Shown one piece after another: positions 33,380 to 44,073 of a DNA stretch of 64,000 nucleotides (positions within the stretch are counted from its first letter, which is position 1; the number at the start of each line of letters is the position of its first letter). The DNA comes from Rhizobium sp. AC27/96 (GTDB lineage: Bacteria > Pseudomonadota > Alphaproteobacteria > Rhizobiales > Rhizobiaceae): assembly GCF_001692325.1 (NCBI RefSeq), contig NZ_LXKN01000075.1, forward strand, positions 170,349 through 234,348, read 5' to 3'. Below the pieces are notes generated by a model, which was not told the origin of the DNA, did no database searches, and worked only from the letters and a program-made list of their open reading frames with translations. The position numbers and the translations under genes were made by a program.

Positions 33380-34387
33380 ATGATAGCAGTCACCATTCTC
33401 AACCGCCTGATCATGGCCGCCGTCACGCTCTTCGGCGTGGCGCTGATCGTCTTCGTGCTGCTGCGCGTCGTGCCCGGCGATCCGATCGCCATGATGATCT
33501 CGCCCGGCGCAAGCCCCGCCGATATCGCCGCACTCCGCGCTCATTACGGCCTCGATGCAAGCCTGACCACCCAGTTCGCAATCTGGCTGAAATCGGTACT
33601 GGTAGGTGATTTCGGCACCTCGATCTCGCTGAAGCGCAACGTGCTGTCGCTCTTGGGAGAACGCCTGCCGGCGACGCTGGAACTCGCCTTTGCCGCCCTC
33701 GTGCTCGCGGTTCTCCTCGGCGGCGCCATCGCCATCATCGGCACACTCGCCCGTCGCACCCTCTTCGAACCGATCCTCGACAGCCTCAATGGCCTCTTCC
33801 TTGCCGTGCCGGATTTCGTCTGGGCGCTGGCGCTGGTTCTGGTACTCGGCGTGCTCTTTCCACTCTTCCCGCTCTCCGGCCGCATCGATCCGAGCACGGA
33901 CGTGCAGTTCGTTACCCCCTTCTATCTCTTCGAAAGCCTGCTGACGTTCCGCTTCGGGGTCTTCGCCGATATCTGCGCGCATATGGTCTTGCCGGTGCTG
34001 GCGCTCGGCCTGCCGCTCGCGGCCATCATCGCCCGCGTGCTGAAAGCCGCACTCTCGGAAGCCATGGTGCAGGATTACATTCTGCTCGCCAAGCTGAAAG
34101 GCATGTCCGATCTGCGGCTCGTTCTTCAGGAAGCATTGCGCAATGCTGTCGGCCCGACCATCGCCTTGACGGGTGTGCAATTCACCTTCCTGATCGGCGG
34201 CACTGTCATCGTCGAGCGCATCTTCGCCTATCCCGGTATCGGCAACATGGCGATCGACGCGGTCATCAACCGCGACCTGCCGCTGATCCAGGGGTTGGTA
34301 CTGGTCTTCGGAGCTCTCTTCATCCTCGTCAATTTGGCTGTGGACCTGCTGGTCGCAGCCTTCAATCCGAGGCTAGCCCATGGCTGA
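33380..34387 (+). CDS. ABC transporter permease, DppB type
   Basis: The 335-residue inner-membrane permease has six predicted helices, the N-terminal GDP motif (VVPGDPIAMMI) shared by DppB proteins and the EAA-like loop near residue 250 (LKGMSDLRLVLQEALRNAVGP). It overlaps the next permease gene by 8 bases, showing tight coupling. It acts with the binding protein at 31616, from which it is separated by the palindromic repeats. Confidence 0.93.
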   Translation: MIAVTILNRLIMAAVTLFGVALIVFVLLRVVPGDPIAMMISPGASPADIAALRAHYGLDASLTTQFAIWLKSVLVGDFGTSISLKRNVLSLLGERLPATLELAFAALVLAVLLGGAIAIIGTLARRTLFEPILDSLNGLFLAVPDFVWALALVLVLGVLFPLFPLSGRIDPSTDVQFVTPFYLFESLLTFRFGVFADICAHMVLPVLALGLPLAAIIARVLKAALSEAMVQDYILLAKLKGMSDLRLVLQEALRNAVGPTIALTGVQFTFLIGGTVIVERIFAYPGIGNMAIDAVINRDLPLIQGLVLVFGALFILVNLAVDLLVAAFNPRLAHG

Positions 34388-35273
34388 CAACATCTCGCTC
34401 GCCATGCCAAAAACACCCTCAATAGCGGCGAAACGCATTCGAGCGCTGCTTTCCCAGCCGAAAGTGATCTTCGGCGGCGGCTTCATCCTGATCCTGATCA
34501 TTCTCGCAATCTTTGCGCCCTATCTCGCGCCGAAAGATCCGCTGGAGCAGGACCTGATGTCCGGCACCCTGCCGCCGGCCTGGGTCGAGGGCTCGGACCC
34601 CGGCTTCCTGCTCGGCACGGACGATCTCGGCCGTGACGTGCTGTCGCGCGTCATCTTCGGCACGCGCACCGCCTTGACCGTCGCCTTCGTCGCGGCCGGG
34701 CTCGCGGCATTCATCGGCACGCTGCTCGGCCTTCTGGCCGGCTGGTACGGCGGCTGGATCGACAAGGTGATCTCACGGCTTGTCGATATCTGGATGGCCT
34801 TCCCACCGGTGCTGCTGTCGATCCTGCTGGTCGCCGTCTTCGGCTCGGGCGTGCATTCGGTGATCGCCGCCATCGTCATCATCGACTGGACCCGCTTCTG
34901 TCGCGTTGTGCGCTCGGAAACCCAGGCGCAGGCACACATGGATTACGTCACCGCCGCCCATACGATCGGCTTTTCGCGGGCAAGGATCCTCTTTAGCGAA
35001 ATCCTGCCCAATGTCATGCCGGTCCTGATCGCGCTTGTCAGCCTGGAAATGGGCATCGCCGTCATCGTCGAGGCCATCCTGTCCTTCGTCGGCCTCTCCG
35101 TCTCGTCGGACACGCCGACCTGGGGCGGCATGATCGCCGAGGGGCGGCAGATCATCTATGAGGGATGGTGGGTGCTGCTCGTGCCACTGATCGCCCTCTT
35201 CGCCACCGTGCTTGCCTTCAATCAGCTCGGCGACGGCCTGCGCCGTGCCCTCGATCCGGTGATGCGCCGATGA
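34380..35273 (+). CDS. ABC transporter permease, DppC type
   Basis: The 297-residue inner-membrane permease has an N-terminal helix followed by the conserved periplasmic segment with LLGTDDLGRDVLSR (about residues 77-90) and an EAA-like loop near residue 200 (IGFSRARILFSEILPNVMP). It forms the heterodimeric pore with the DppB-type partner. Its stop overlaps the ATG of the first ATPase gene (ATGA at 35270-35273). Confidence 0.94.
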   Translation: MADNISLAMPKTPSIAAKRIRALLSQPKVIFGGGFILILIILAIFAPYLAPKDPLEQDLMSGTLPPAWVEGSDPGFLLGTDDLGRDVLSRVIFGTRTALTVAFVAAGLAAFIGTLLGLLAGWYGGWIDKVISRLVDIWMAFPPVLLSILLVAVFGSGVHSVIAAIVIIDWTRFCRVVRSETQAQAHMDYVTAAHTIGFSRARILFSEILPNVMPVLIALVSLEMGIAVIVEAILSFVGLSVSSDTPTWGGMIAEGRQIIYEGWWVLLVPLIALFATVLAFNQLGDGLRRALDPVMRR

Positions 35274-36138
35274 CATCTACGCTTCTCTCCATAACAGGCC
35301 TGAGTGCCGTGTCCGACCGCGATGGCGGCACGCCGATCCTGCGCGATGTCTCCGTCACGCTGGAGCGCGGCGAGGTACGTGGCCTTGTCGGCGAAAGCGG
35401 CGCCGGCAAATCGACCATCGCCAAGGCCCTGCTCGGCATCCTGCCGCGCGGCGTCCGCATCACCGGCGGCTCCATACTCTTCGAGCGCCGCGACCTGCTC
35501 ACCCTCCCCGCCAGGGAATTGCGAGATATCATGGGCAGCGACATCTCGCTGATCCCGCAGGACCCGCAGACCGCGCTCAATCCCGGCCGCCGCATCGAGG
35601 CGCAGCTGACCGACGGCTTGCGGCTGAAAAGGGGCATGTCGTCGCGCGATGCCCGGCAGCGTGCACTGAAGTTGCTCGAAGAAGTACACATCCGCGATGC
35701 CGAACGCGTGCTGCGTGCTTATCCGCATGAATTGTCCGGCGGCATGCGCCAACGAATCCTGATTGCCGCCGCCTTCGCGCTGGAGCCGAAACTGGTCGTC
35801 GCCGACGAGCCGACCACGGCACTCGACGTCACCGTGCAGAAGCAGATCCTGCGGCTGATCCGCGGCCTGCAGGAGGCGCACGGCACCGCCGTCATCTTCG
35901 TCACCCATGATCTCGGCGTCGTCGCCCAGATCTGCGACAGCGTCACCCTGCTCTACGCCGGCAAGGTCATCGAACAGGGCAAGACCGGCGACGTGCTTGC
36001 GCGCCCGCAGCACATCTACACGAAATCGCTGCTATTCGCCGGCCCGCGTTACGACCGGCCCGATGCAGGACTGACGCCAGTGCCGCAAGCCGTCTTCGAA
36101 CAATTGCGCCGCGAGATCGGCATTCCGGAGGGCGGCAG

Positions 36139-36142
<4 letters not shown>
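35270..36142 (+). CDS. ABC transporter ATP-binding protein, DppD type
   Basis: The 290-residue ATPase has Walker A GESGAGKST (41-49), the signature LSGGMRQR, Walker B VVADEPTTALD and an H-loop (FVTHDLGVV). It contains the C-terminal oligopeptide-transporter extension but little room for the usual cysteine cluster. Translation is coupled by 4-base overlaps on both sides. Confidence 0.94.
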
Positions 36143-36978
<836 letters not shown>

Positions 36979-36987
<9 letters not shown>

Positions 36988-37018
36988 AAAGGCTGCTTCC
37001 GCTACTTCAAGCGGAAGC
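36979..37018. terminator. Overlapping hairpins between convergent transporter and ligase genes
   Basis: GCAGCC/GGCTGC (36979-36996) and GCTTCCGC/GCGGAAGC (36995-37018) fold across both gene ends. There is no clear T-run, so termination may need Rho or simple stem blockage. Confidence 0.4.
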
Positions 37019-38612
37019 GCTGGATCTTGCCCGATTCCGTCTTCGGCAAAGCGTCGACGAAGACGATGGAACGGGGATATTTATAGGGAGCGATGATGGC
37101 CTTGACGTGCTCCTGCAACGTCTTGACCAGCAGATCCGAGCCGGTAACGCCGGCCACCAGCACCACATGAGCCTGAACGATATGGCCACGATCCTCGTCC
37201 GGCTTGCCGATCACGGCGCATTCGAGCACATCGGCATGTGACAGAAGTGCAGCCTCCACCTCCGGCCCGGCAATATTGTAGCCGGCGGAAAGAATGATGT
37301 CGTCGGAACGGGCCGCGAAATGGAAATAGCCGTCCTCGTCCTCGATGAAGCTGTCTCCCGTCAGGTTCCAGCCATCGCGGACATAGTCAGCCTGCCTGTG
37401 GTCGGCGAGATAGCGGCAGCCGATCGGCCCGCGAACCACCAGCTTGCCGATCATGCCGCGCGGCACCTCGTTCATGTCGTCATCGACGACGCGCGCTTGA
37501 TAACCGCTCAGCGGCTTGCCGGTGCAGTTCGGCTTGGCATCAGAAAGACGATTGGAAATGAAGATATGCAGCAGCTCGGTCGAGCCGATGCCATCGAGGA
37601 TCGGCTTGCCGGTCTTGCGGGTCCATTCCTCGAAGATTGGCCCGGGCAGCGTCTCGCCAGCGGAAACGGCAATGCGTAGCGAGGAGAGATCCGCCCCCTC
37701 CTCCATCGCGGCCAGCATGGCGCGATAGGCTGTTGGTGCGGTGAAGCTGATCGTCGCGCCATATTCCTGGATGATCTCGACCATGTTCTTCGGCGAGGCA
37801 TTTTCGAGCAGGGCCGTCGACGCCCCGAAGCGCAACGGGAAGACGACCAGACCGCCAAGGCCAAAGGTGAAGGCGATCGGCGGCGAGCCGATGAAGACGT
37901 CGTCAGGCGTGACCTGCAGCACTTCCCTGGCATAGGCATCGGCGATGATCAGGATATCGCGATGGAAATGCATCGTGGCCTTCGGCACACCCGTCGATCC
38001 CGACGTGAAACCGAGCAAAGCCACATCGTCGCGCCCGGTTTTCACCGCTTCGAAACGGACCGGCTTGTTGAGGGCGATGCGGTCGAGTTCGGCGTCGTGA
38101 TTGGCTGTGCCGTCAAAGCCGATGACCTGCTTCAGGAAGCGGCTGTCCTTGGCCGCGGCGACCAGCTCCTCCAGCAGCCTTGTATCGCAGAGCGCAAGCG
38201 AGATTTCCGCCTTATCGATGACCTTGGAAAGCTCCCCCGCCCGCAGCATCGGCATAGTGTTGACGGCGACGGCGCCAACCTTCGTCACGGCGAGCCAGCA
38301 TGCAATCATCGCCGGATTATTGCCGGAGCGGATGAGGACGCGATTGCCGGGCTTCACGCCAAAATTCTCGACCAGCGCATGGGCAATGCGGTTCGTCCAG
38401 TCCGCCAGCTCCTTATAAGTGCGGCGGCGGCCATTGCCGATCAACGCCACATGATCGCCGAAGCCCTTCTCGACCATCCGGTCGCTGAGCTCGAAGCCGG
38501 CATTCAGCCATTCCGGATAGTCGAAACCATCCATCAACAGCTCGGGCCACTCGCCGAAGGGCGGCAGATTGTCTCGTGTGAATGTATCGGTGTGACCGGT
38601 CGGTCCCAGCAT
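37002..38612 (-). CDS. 2-aminobenzoate (anthranilate)-CoA ligase-type AMP-forming enzyme
   Basis: The 536-residue ANL-family ligase activates an aromatic acid to its CoA thioester. The AMP-binding P-loop is GFTSGSTGVPKAT (about residues 203-215), the adenylate motif DGIGSTELLH is near 340, and the C-terminal catalytic lysine motif is PKTESGKIQR. Length and character match benzoate/2-aminobenzoate-CoA ligases. It is divergent from the 2-aminobenzoyl-CoA monooxygenase/reductase gene, whose substrate it would make, with island motif 1 sites between them. This provides a direct entry for free anthranilate. Salicylate or another ortho-substituted benzoate is the main alternative. Confidence 0.85.
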   Translation of the reverse strand: MLGPTGHTDTFTRDNLPPFGEWPELLMDGFDYPEWLNAGFELSDRMVEKGFGDHVALIGNGRRRTYKELADWTNRIAHALVENFGVKPGNRVLIRSGNNPAMIACWLAVTKVGAVAVNTMPMLRAGELSKVIDKAEISLALCDTRLLEELVAAAKDSRFLKQVIGFDGTANHDAELDRIALNKPVRFEAVKTGRDDVALLGFTSGSTGVPKATMHFHRDILIIADAYAREVLQVTPDDVFIGSPPIAFTFGLGGLVVFPLRFGASTALLENASPKNMVEIIQEYGATISFTAPTAYRAMLAAMEEGADLSSLRIAVSAGETLPGPIFEEWTRKTGKPILDGIGSTELLHIFISNRLSDAKPNCTGKPLSGYQARVVDDDMNEVPRGMIGKLVVRGPIGCRYLADHRQADYVRDGWNLTGDSFIEDEDGYFHFAARSDDIILSAGYNIAGPEVEAALLSHADVLECAVIGKPDEDRGHIVQAHVVLVAGVTGSDLLVKTLQEHVKAIIAPYKYPRSIVFVDALPKTESGKIQRFRLK

Positions 38613-38727
38613 TGCCTTGCTCCCGCATTCTTCTCGATCAACTCACCACGACGGCCGCTTTCCCCTGCAGCCCGTGTCTCATGACAAAAAAGATCGCACC
38701 GAAGATCGAAATGTTCAAGCAAGAAAT

Positions 38728-38739
38728 TTTAAGCCTAAA
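38728..38739. promoter_or_regulatory. Island motif 1 copy (TTTAAGCCTAAA)
   Basis: It matches TTTAAGCTTAAA at 11 of 12 positions and lies 116 bases upstream of the minus-strand ligase start. Confidence 0.5.
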
Positions 38740-38857
38740 ATATTTTTGACTTCGCCTTGATTTAAAAAGGCAATTTGAGAATTTTCAGCTATTGTGGCCC
38801 TCGGCGGACCACAGATTCCGGCAAGACAAGCCTTGACGAACGGAGACGACGAGATAT

Positions 38858-38869
38858 TTTAAACTTAAA
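38858..38869. promoter_or_regulatory. Island motif 1 copy (TTTAAACTTAAA)
   Basis: It matches TTTAAGCTTAAA at 11 of 12 positions and lies 43-54 bases upstream of the monooxygenase/reductase ATG, a typical repressor position. Confidence 0.55.
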
Positions 38870-38911
38870 TGATTTCGACGCGAGCTTCGGCCGCAGGAGG
38901 AGGGATAAGCG

Positions 38912-41230
38912 ATGCGCATCGTCTGTATCGGCGGCGGCCCGGCTGGCCTCTACTTCGCGCTTCTGATGAAGAAGCTGCATCCCGAACATTCTATCCGCGT
39001 CGTCGAACGCAACCGCCCCTATGACACCTTCGGCTGGGGCGTCGTTTTCTCCGATGCCACCATGATATCGATGCGCCAATGGGATCCCGAGAGCGCCGCC
39101 GAGATCGAAGACGCGTTCAATCATTGGGATGATATTGAAGTCCTGTTCAAGGGCACGCGTCAGCGCACGTCAGGCCATGGTTTCGTTGGCATCGGCCGCA
39201 AGAAGCTGCTGAATATCCTGCAGAAGCGCTGCGAGGCCCTCGATGTCGAACTGATCTTCGAGACCGACGTAAATTCCGATCTCGATTATCCCGACGCCGA
39301 TCTGGTCATCGGTTCGGATGGCCTCAATTCCCGCATCCGCAATCATTATCCGGAGGTCTTCCAGCCGGACATGATCACCCGGCCGAACCGCTATATCTGG
39401 CTCGGCACCGACAAGCTGTTCGACGCCTTTACCTTCGATTTCCGGCGGACCGAGCACGGCTGGTTCCAGTCGCATATCTACAAATTCGACGACAAGACTT
39501 CGACCTTCATCGTCGAGACGACGGAAGAAGCTTATCTCGCCCACGGTCTCGACAAGATGGATCAGGATGGCTCCATCGCCTTCTGCGAAAACCTGTTTTC
39601 CGAAGTACTCGACGGCGCATCGCTGATGACCAATGCCCGCCACATCCGCGGCTCGGCCTGGCTGAACTTCAACCGCCTGATCTGCGGCAAGTGGAGCCAT
39701 TTCAACGGCAATTCGCATGTCGTGCTGATGGGCGACGCCGCCCACACCGCGCATTTCGCCATCGGCTCCGGCACAAAACTCGCCATAGATGACGCCATCG
39801 AGTTGACCCGACAGTTCCAGATCCACGGACACGAGAAGGACAAGATACCGGCCGTTCTTGAAACCTACGAGGAAATCCGCCGCGTCGACGTCGCCCGCAT
39901 CCAGAATGCCGCTCGCAACGCGATGGAATGGTTCGAGGTCGTCGGACGCCGCTATGCCGACACGCTCGAACCGCCGCAATTCATGTATTCGATGCTGACA
40001 CGCTCGCAGCGCATCAGCCACGAGAATCTGAGGCTTCGCGACAAGGACTGGCTGGAAGGTTTCGAGCGCTGGTTCGCGGAAAAATCCGGGCTTGCCGTCG
40101 GCAACGACCGTTGCCTGCCGCCGATGTTCACACCCTATCGCCTGCGTGACGTCCAGCTCATCAACCGCATCGTCGTCTCGCCGATGGCGATGTATTCGGC
40201 TGAAGACGGTGTCATGAACGATTTCCATATCGTTCATCTCGGCTCGCGCGCCCTTGGCGGTGCAGGCCTGATCTTCGCCGAGATGACCTGCGTCACCCCG
40301 GATGCACGCATCACCCCCGGTTGCCTCGGCCTCTGGAACGAAGAACAAGCCAAGCAATGGAAGCGCCTTGTCAACTTCGTCCACACGAGCAGCGCCGCCA
40401 AGGTTGGTATCCAGATCGGTCATGCCGGCCGCAAGGGCGCGACGAAGCTCGCCTGGGAAGGGATCGACCAGCCGCTGGCGGAAGGTGAATGGCCGCTGAT
40501 TTCGGCGTCCGCAATCCCCTACCTTAGGAATAGCCAGGTGCCGAAGGCCATGGACCGCGCCGACATGGAGCGCGTCAAGGCCGATTTCATCCGCTCGACC
40601 GAGCTGGCGATCGAGACCGGCGCGGACTGGCTGGAACTGCATTGCGCCCACGGCTATCTGCTGTCTAGCTTCCTGTCGCCGATCACCAACCTGCGCGACG
40701 ACGAATATGGCGGCAGCCACGAAAACCGCGCCCGCTATCCCCTCGAAATCTTCCACGCGATGCGCGCGATTTGGCCGGCAGATAAGCCAATCTCCATCCG
40801 CCTGTCGTGCCATGACTGGACCGATGGCGGCAACACGCCGGAAGATGCTGCCATCTTCGCGCGCATGTTCAAGGAAGCCGGCGCCGATCTGATCGATTGC
40901 TCGTCCGGCCAGGTCTCTAAAGAGGAAAAGCCGGTTTACGGCCGCCTGTTCCAGACGCCCTTCTCCGACAAGATCCGCAACGAGATCGGCATTCCCACTA
41001 TTGCCGTCGGCGCGATTTCGGAAGCGGACCACGCCAACTCGATCATTGCCGCCGGCCGTGCCGATCTCTGCGCCGTCGCCCGCCCACATCTGGCCGATCC
41101 CGCCTGGCCGCTGCACGAAGCCGCCAAGATCGGCCTGACATCGATCCCCTGGCCGAAGCAGTATCTCTCCGGTAAGACGCAATATGAAACCAATCTTGCG
41201 CGCGCGGCCACCACCGCGCCGGCGAAGTGA
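38912..41230 (+). CDS. 2-aminobenzoyl-CoA monooxygenase/reductase (fused FAD hydroxylase and OYE-type reductase)
   Basis: The 772-residue two-domain flavoenzyme has an N-terminal class A FAD monooxygenase (GGGPAG at residues 7-12; the MGDAAHTAHF FAD motif near 275) and, from about residue 404, an old-yellow-enzyme FMN reductase (MFTPYRLRDVQLINR; HCAHGYLLSSF near 575). Such fusions hydroxylate 2-aminobenzoyl-CoA and then reduce the ring, removing aromaticity without ring-cleaving dioxygenases. Salicyloyl-CoA 5-hydroxylase is a single-domain relative. GGAGGAGGGA precedes the ATG. It heads the eight-gene operon to 48058 and is divergent from the matching CoA ligase. Confidence 0.9.
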   Translation: MRIVCIGGGPAGLYFALLMKKLHPEHSIRVVERNRPYDTFGWGVVFSDATMISMRQWDPESAAEIEDAFNHWDDIEVLFKGTRQRTSGHGFVGIGRKKLLNILQKRCEALDVELIFETDVNSDLDYPDADLVIGSDGLNSRIRNHYPEVFQPDMITRPNRYIWLGTDKLFDAFTFDFRRTEHGWFQSHIYKFDDKTSTFIVETTEEAYLAHGLDKMDQDGSIAFCENLFSEVLDGASLMTNARHIRGSAWLNFNRLICGKWSHFNGNSHVVLMGDAAHTAHFAIGSGTKLAIDDAIELTRQFQIHGHEKDKIPAVLETYEEIRRVDVARIQNAARNAMEWFEVVGRRYADTLEPPQFMYSMLTRSQRISHENLRLRDKDWLEGFERWFAEKSGLAVGNDRCLPPMFTPYRLRDVQLINRIVVSPMAMYSAEDGVMNDFHIVHLGSRALGGAGLIFAEMTCVTPDARITPGCLGLWNEEQAKQWKRLVNFVHTSSAAKVGIQIGHAGRKGATKLAWEGIDQPLAEGEWPLISASAIPYLRNSQVPKAMDRADMERVKADFIRSTELAIETGADWLELHCAHGYLLSSFLSPITNLRDDEYGGSHENRARYPLEIFHAMRAIWPADKPISIRLSCHDWTDGGNTPEDAAIFARMFKEAGADLIDCSSGQVSKEEKPVYGRLFQTPFSDKIRNEIGIPTIAVGAISEADHANSIIAAGRADLCAVARPHLADPAWPLHEAAKIGLTSIPWPKQYLSGKTQYETNLARAATTAPAK

Positions 41231-41237
41231 GGATCGG

Positions 41238-42017
41238 ATGACGACTTCTGGCAAACTTGGCAACCGTCACGCCCTCATCACCGGTGCCGGCAGCGGCATC
41301 GGTGCGGCGATCGCAAGGGCGCTTGCAGCAGACGGCGCGCGCGTTACCCTGGCCGGCCGCCGCAAGGAACCTCTGGAAGCGATCGCCGCCGAAATCGGTG
41401 CGAAGGCATTCGTCCTCGATGGGTTCGACGTCACAAGTCCCGAGGCTATTGCCCGTGGCCTGACCAGGGCGCGCGAAAAATTCGGGGCCATCAACATTCT
41501 CGTCAACAATGCCGGCGAAGCCCCGAGCGCAGCTTTCGAGAAAACCAGCCTGGAGACATGGAATCATGTCCTGTCGATCGATCTCACCGGCGTCTTCCTG
41601 GTGACGCAGGCCGTCCTGCCCGATTTGAAAGCACATGGCGCCGGCGCGCGCATCATCAACATCGCCTCGACCGCCGGCTTGAAGGGCTATGGTTACGTCT
41701 CCGCCTATGTCGCAGCCAAGCACGGCGTCGTCGGCCTCACCCGCTCGCTGGCGTTGGAATTTGCCAAGACCGGCATGACGGTCAATGCCGTCTGCCCCGG
41801 CTTCACCGATACACCGATCGTGCAGCGGTCGATCGAGACCATCGTCGCCAAGACCGGGCGCACGGCCGAACAGGCACTCGGCGAACTCACGAAATCCAAT
41901 CCGCAGGGACGGCTCGTCACACCGGAAGAAGTCGCCGACACCGTCCTGTGGCTGGCATCGCCAGCGGCGGCATCGATCAATGGACAGGCAATCGCGGTTG
42001 CCGGTGGGGAGATTTAA
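41238..42017 (+). CDS. Short-chain dehydrogenase/reductase (3-hydroxyacyl-CoA dehydrogenase-like)
   Basis: The 259-residue SDR has TGAGSGIG (15-22), the NNAG motif, catalytic Ser in NIASTAG and YxxxK in YVAAK. ATG at 41238 lies 7 bases after the monooxygenase stop with GAGG upstream. Between a ring-reducing flavoenzyme and beta-oxidation genes it probably oxidises or reduces an alicyclic hydroxy/keto-acyl-CoA intermediate. FabG-like general reductase activity is the alternative. Confidence 0.88.
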   Translation: MTTSGKLGNRHALITGAGSGIGAAIARALAADGARVTLAGRRKEPLEAIAAEIGAKAFVLDGFDVTSPEAIARGLTRAREKFGAINILVNNAGEAPSAAFEKTSLETWNHVLSIDLTGVFLVTQAVLPDLKAHGAGARIINIASTAGLKGYGYVSAYVAAKHGVVGLTRSLALEFAKTGMTVNAVCPGFTDTPIVQRSIETIVAKTGRTAEQALGELTKSNPQGRLVTPEEVADTVLWLASPAAASINGQAIAVAGGEI

Positions 42018-42021
42018 AGGG

Positions 42022-42873
42022 ATGAGCGATCGGGACATGACGATGAAGGGACATCTGAAACCCTTCAAGGATTACAAGCCTGAGCACTTCCTCTGGGAAG
42101 TCAGCGAGGACGGCCGTGTCGCCACCATCCGCCTGAATCGCCCCGAACGTAAGAACCCGCTGACATTCGATAGCTATGCGGAGCTGCGCGATCTCTTCCG
42201 CGATCTTGCCTATGCGTCGGATATCCGCGCCATCGTGCTGACCGGCGCCGGCGGCAACTTCTCCTCGGGCGGCGACGTGTTCGAGATCATCGAACCGCTG
42301 ACCCGCATGGCCATGCCCGAGCTTCTGGCCTTCACGCGCATGACGGGTGATCTCGTCAAGGCGATGCGCAAATGCCCGCAGCCGATTATCACTGCAGTCG
42401 ACGGCATCTGCGCCGGCGCCGGCGCTATCCTCGCCATGGCCTCCGATCTCCGGCTCGCGACGCCTGAGGCCAAGACGGCCTTTCTCTTCACCCGCGTCGG
42501 CCTCGCCGGCGCCGATATGGGCGCTTGCGGCATCCTGCCCCGCATCATCGGCCAGGGCCGCGCCGCAGAACTTCTCTTTACCGGCCGCTCGATGACGGCA
42601 AGCGAAGGTCATGCCTGGGGCTTCTACAACACCCTGCACGCCAGCGCCGATCTGGAACAGGAAGCCGTCAAGCTCGCCCGTTCGCTCGCCGATGGCCCCT
42701 GGTTCGCGCATGGCATGACCAAGACCATGCTGAACCAGGAATGGGCGATGGGTATCGACGAGATGATCGAATCCGAAGCGCAGGCCCAGGCCGTCTGCAT
42801 GGCGACGCAGGACTTTCGCCGCGCCTTCGAGGCTTTCGCCGCCAAGCGCAAACCGGAATTCCAGGGGGACTAG
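42022..42873 (+). CDS. Enoyl-CoA hydratase/isomerase family protein
   Basis: The 283-residue crotonase-fold enzyme has oxyanion-hole segments GAGGNFSSGGDVFE (about residue 75-88) and GICAGAGAILAMASD (about 129-143). The family's glutamate positions are partly changed (AGADMGACGILPR instead of the usual glutamate-containing loops), so the reaction may be hydrolysis or isomerisation rather than simple hydration. The start is uncertain among ATG codons at 42022, 42037 and 42043. It lies 4 bases after the SDR stop and 3 bases before the acyl-CoA dehydrogenase. A ring-opening hydrolase role in the aminobenzoyl-CoA pathway is possible. Confidence 0.85.
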   Translation: MSDRDMTMKGHLKPFKDYKPEHFLWEVSEDGRVATIRLNRPERKNPLTFDSYAELRDLFRDLAYASDIRAIVLTGAGGNFSSGGDVFEIIEPLTRMAMPELLAFTRMTGDLVKAMRKCPQPIITAVDGICAGAGAILAMASDLRLATPEAKTAFLFTRVGLAGADMGACGILPRIIGQGRAAELLFTGRSMTASEGHAWGFYNTLHASADLEQEAVKLARSLADGPWFAHGMTKTMLNQEWAMGIDEMIESEAQAQAVCMATQDFRRAFEAFAAKRKPEFQGD

Positions 42874-42876
42874 CTG

Positions 42877-44058
42877 ATGTCGACGGCAAGCAGCCTCCCC
42901 GGCCCGACGCGGGACCATCTGGATTGGCCGTTCTTCGAGGAACGCCATCACCATTTTGCCGCCGAGGTCGATGCCTTCGGCAAATCCTCCGCCATGGCCT
43001 CCATCGACCATGCCGATGTCGATGCTGCGTGCCGCAAGCTGGTGAAGTCGCTCGGCGATGCCGGGCTACTCGCTGCCGCAACGGGTTCGTCGCATGAAGA
43101 GCCGCTGATCGATTCCCGCCTCGTCTGCCTCGCCCGCGAAACGCTCGCCTGGTATGACGGGCTTGCCGACTTCGCCTTTGCCATGCAGGGGCTTGGAACC
43201 GGCGCCATCGGGCTCTCCGGTTCACCTGAGCTGCGCGCCGCCGTGCTGCCGAAAGTGCGCGCCGGTGACTGGCTTGCCGCTTTCGCGCTATCAGAGAAGG
43301 ATGCCGGCTCCGATGTCGCGGCCATGAGCTGCGCCGCCCGTCTCGAGGGCGATCATTACGTTCTCGACGGCGAGAAGACCTGGATTTCCAATGGCGGCAT
43401 CGCCGATGTCTATACGGTCTTTGCCCGCACCGGCGAGGCGCCGGGGACGCGCGGCATCTCCGCCTTTGTCGTCTTCGCCGATGATCCCGGCTTTTCCATC
43501 GCCGAACGTATCGAGGTGATCGCACCGCATCCGCTGGCGACGATCCGCTTCGAGAATTGCCGCATCCCCGCTTCGCGTCGTTTGGGAGCACCAGGCGAAG
43601 GCTTCAAGATCGCAATGCGCACGCTCGATATCTTCCGCGCCTCGGTTGCGGCAGCAGGCCTCGGCTTTGCCCGCCGCGCGCTCGATGAATCGCTTGCCCA
43701 TGTCCGCGCGCGTCCGATGTTTGGCGGAAGGCTCGCCGACCTTCAGTTGACGCAAGCCGCCCTCGGCGATATGGCGACCGGCATCGACGCGGCGGCCCTC
43801 CTCACCTACCGGGCGGCCTGGCGTCGCGACGTGCAGCGCTTGCCGACAACCCGCGAGGCAGCCATGGCCAAGATGACGGCGACTGAAACCGCGCAGAGCG
43901 TTATCGACCGCGCCGTCCAGCTCTTCGGCGGACGTGGCGTAAGGTCAGGCGAGATAACGGAAAAACTCTATCGGGAGATCCGCGCGCTTCGCATCTATGA
44001 AGGTGCGACGGAGGTTCAAAAACTCATCGTCGCGCGCGAACTTCTAAAGACAAACTGA
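42877..44058 (+). CDS. Acyl-CoA dehydrogenase
   Basis: The 393-residue FAD enzyme has the substrate/FAD loops AFALSEKDAGSD and WISNGGIADVYTVFA and the catalytic glutamate near residue 375 in YEGATEVQ. ATG follows GGGGGA. Its N-terminal part is somewhat diverged. It probably introduces a double bond into an alicyclic or dicarboxylyl-CoA intermediate. It is tightly packed in the operon and is distinct from the following glutaryl-CoA dehydrogenase-type enzyme. Confidence 0.9.
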   Translation: MSTASSLPGPTRDHLDWPFFEERHHHFAAEVDAFGKSSAMASIDHADVDAACRKLVKSLGDAGLLAAATGSSHEEPLIDSRLVCLARETLAWYDGLADFAFAMQGLGTGAIGLSGSPELRAAVLPKVRAGDWLAAFALSEKDAGSDVAAMSCAARLEGDHYVLDGEKTWISNGGIADVYTVFARTGEAPGTRGISAFVVFADDPGFSIAERIEVIAPHPLATIRFENCRIPASRRLGAPGEGFKIAMRTLDIFRASVAAAGLGFARRALDESLAHVRARPMFGGRLADLQLTQAALGDMATGIDAAALLTYRAAWRRDVQRLPTTREAAMAKMTATETAQSVIDRAVQLFGGRGVRSGEITEKLYREIRALRIYEGATEVQKLIVARELLKTN

Positions 44059-44073
44059 TGGGAGATTGAGAGC

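Larger units (their letters stand above)
38613..38911. other. Divergent promoter region: CoA ligase / 2-aminobenzoyl-CoA monooxygenase
   Basis: An AT-rich gap with no gene. It contains two copies of island motif 1 (38728-38739 and 38858-38869). Confidence 0.7.

Noticed and set aside
39170..41263. 697-codon minus-strand open frame opposite the monooxygenase/reductase
   Set aside because: Shadow of the 772-residue fused flavoenzyme, whose motifs are intact; no domain is recognisable in the antisense frame.
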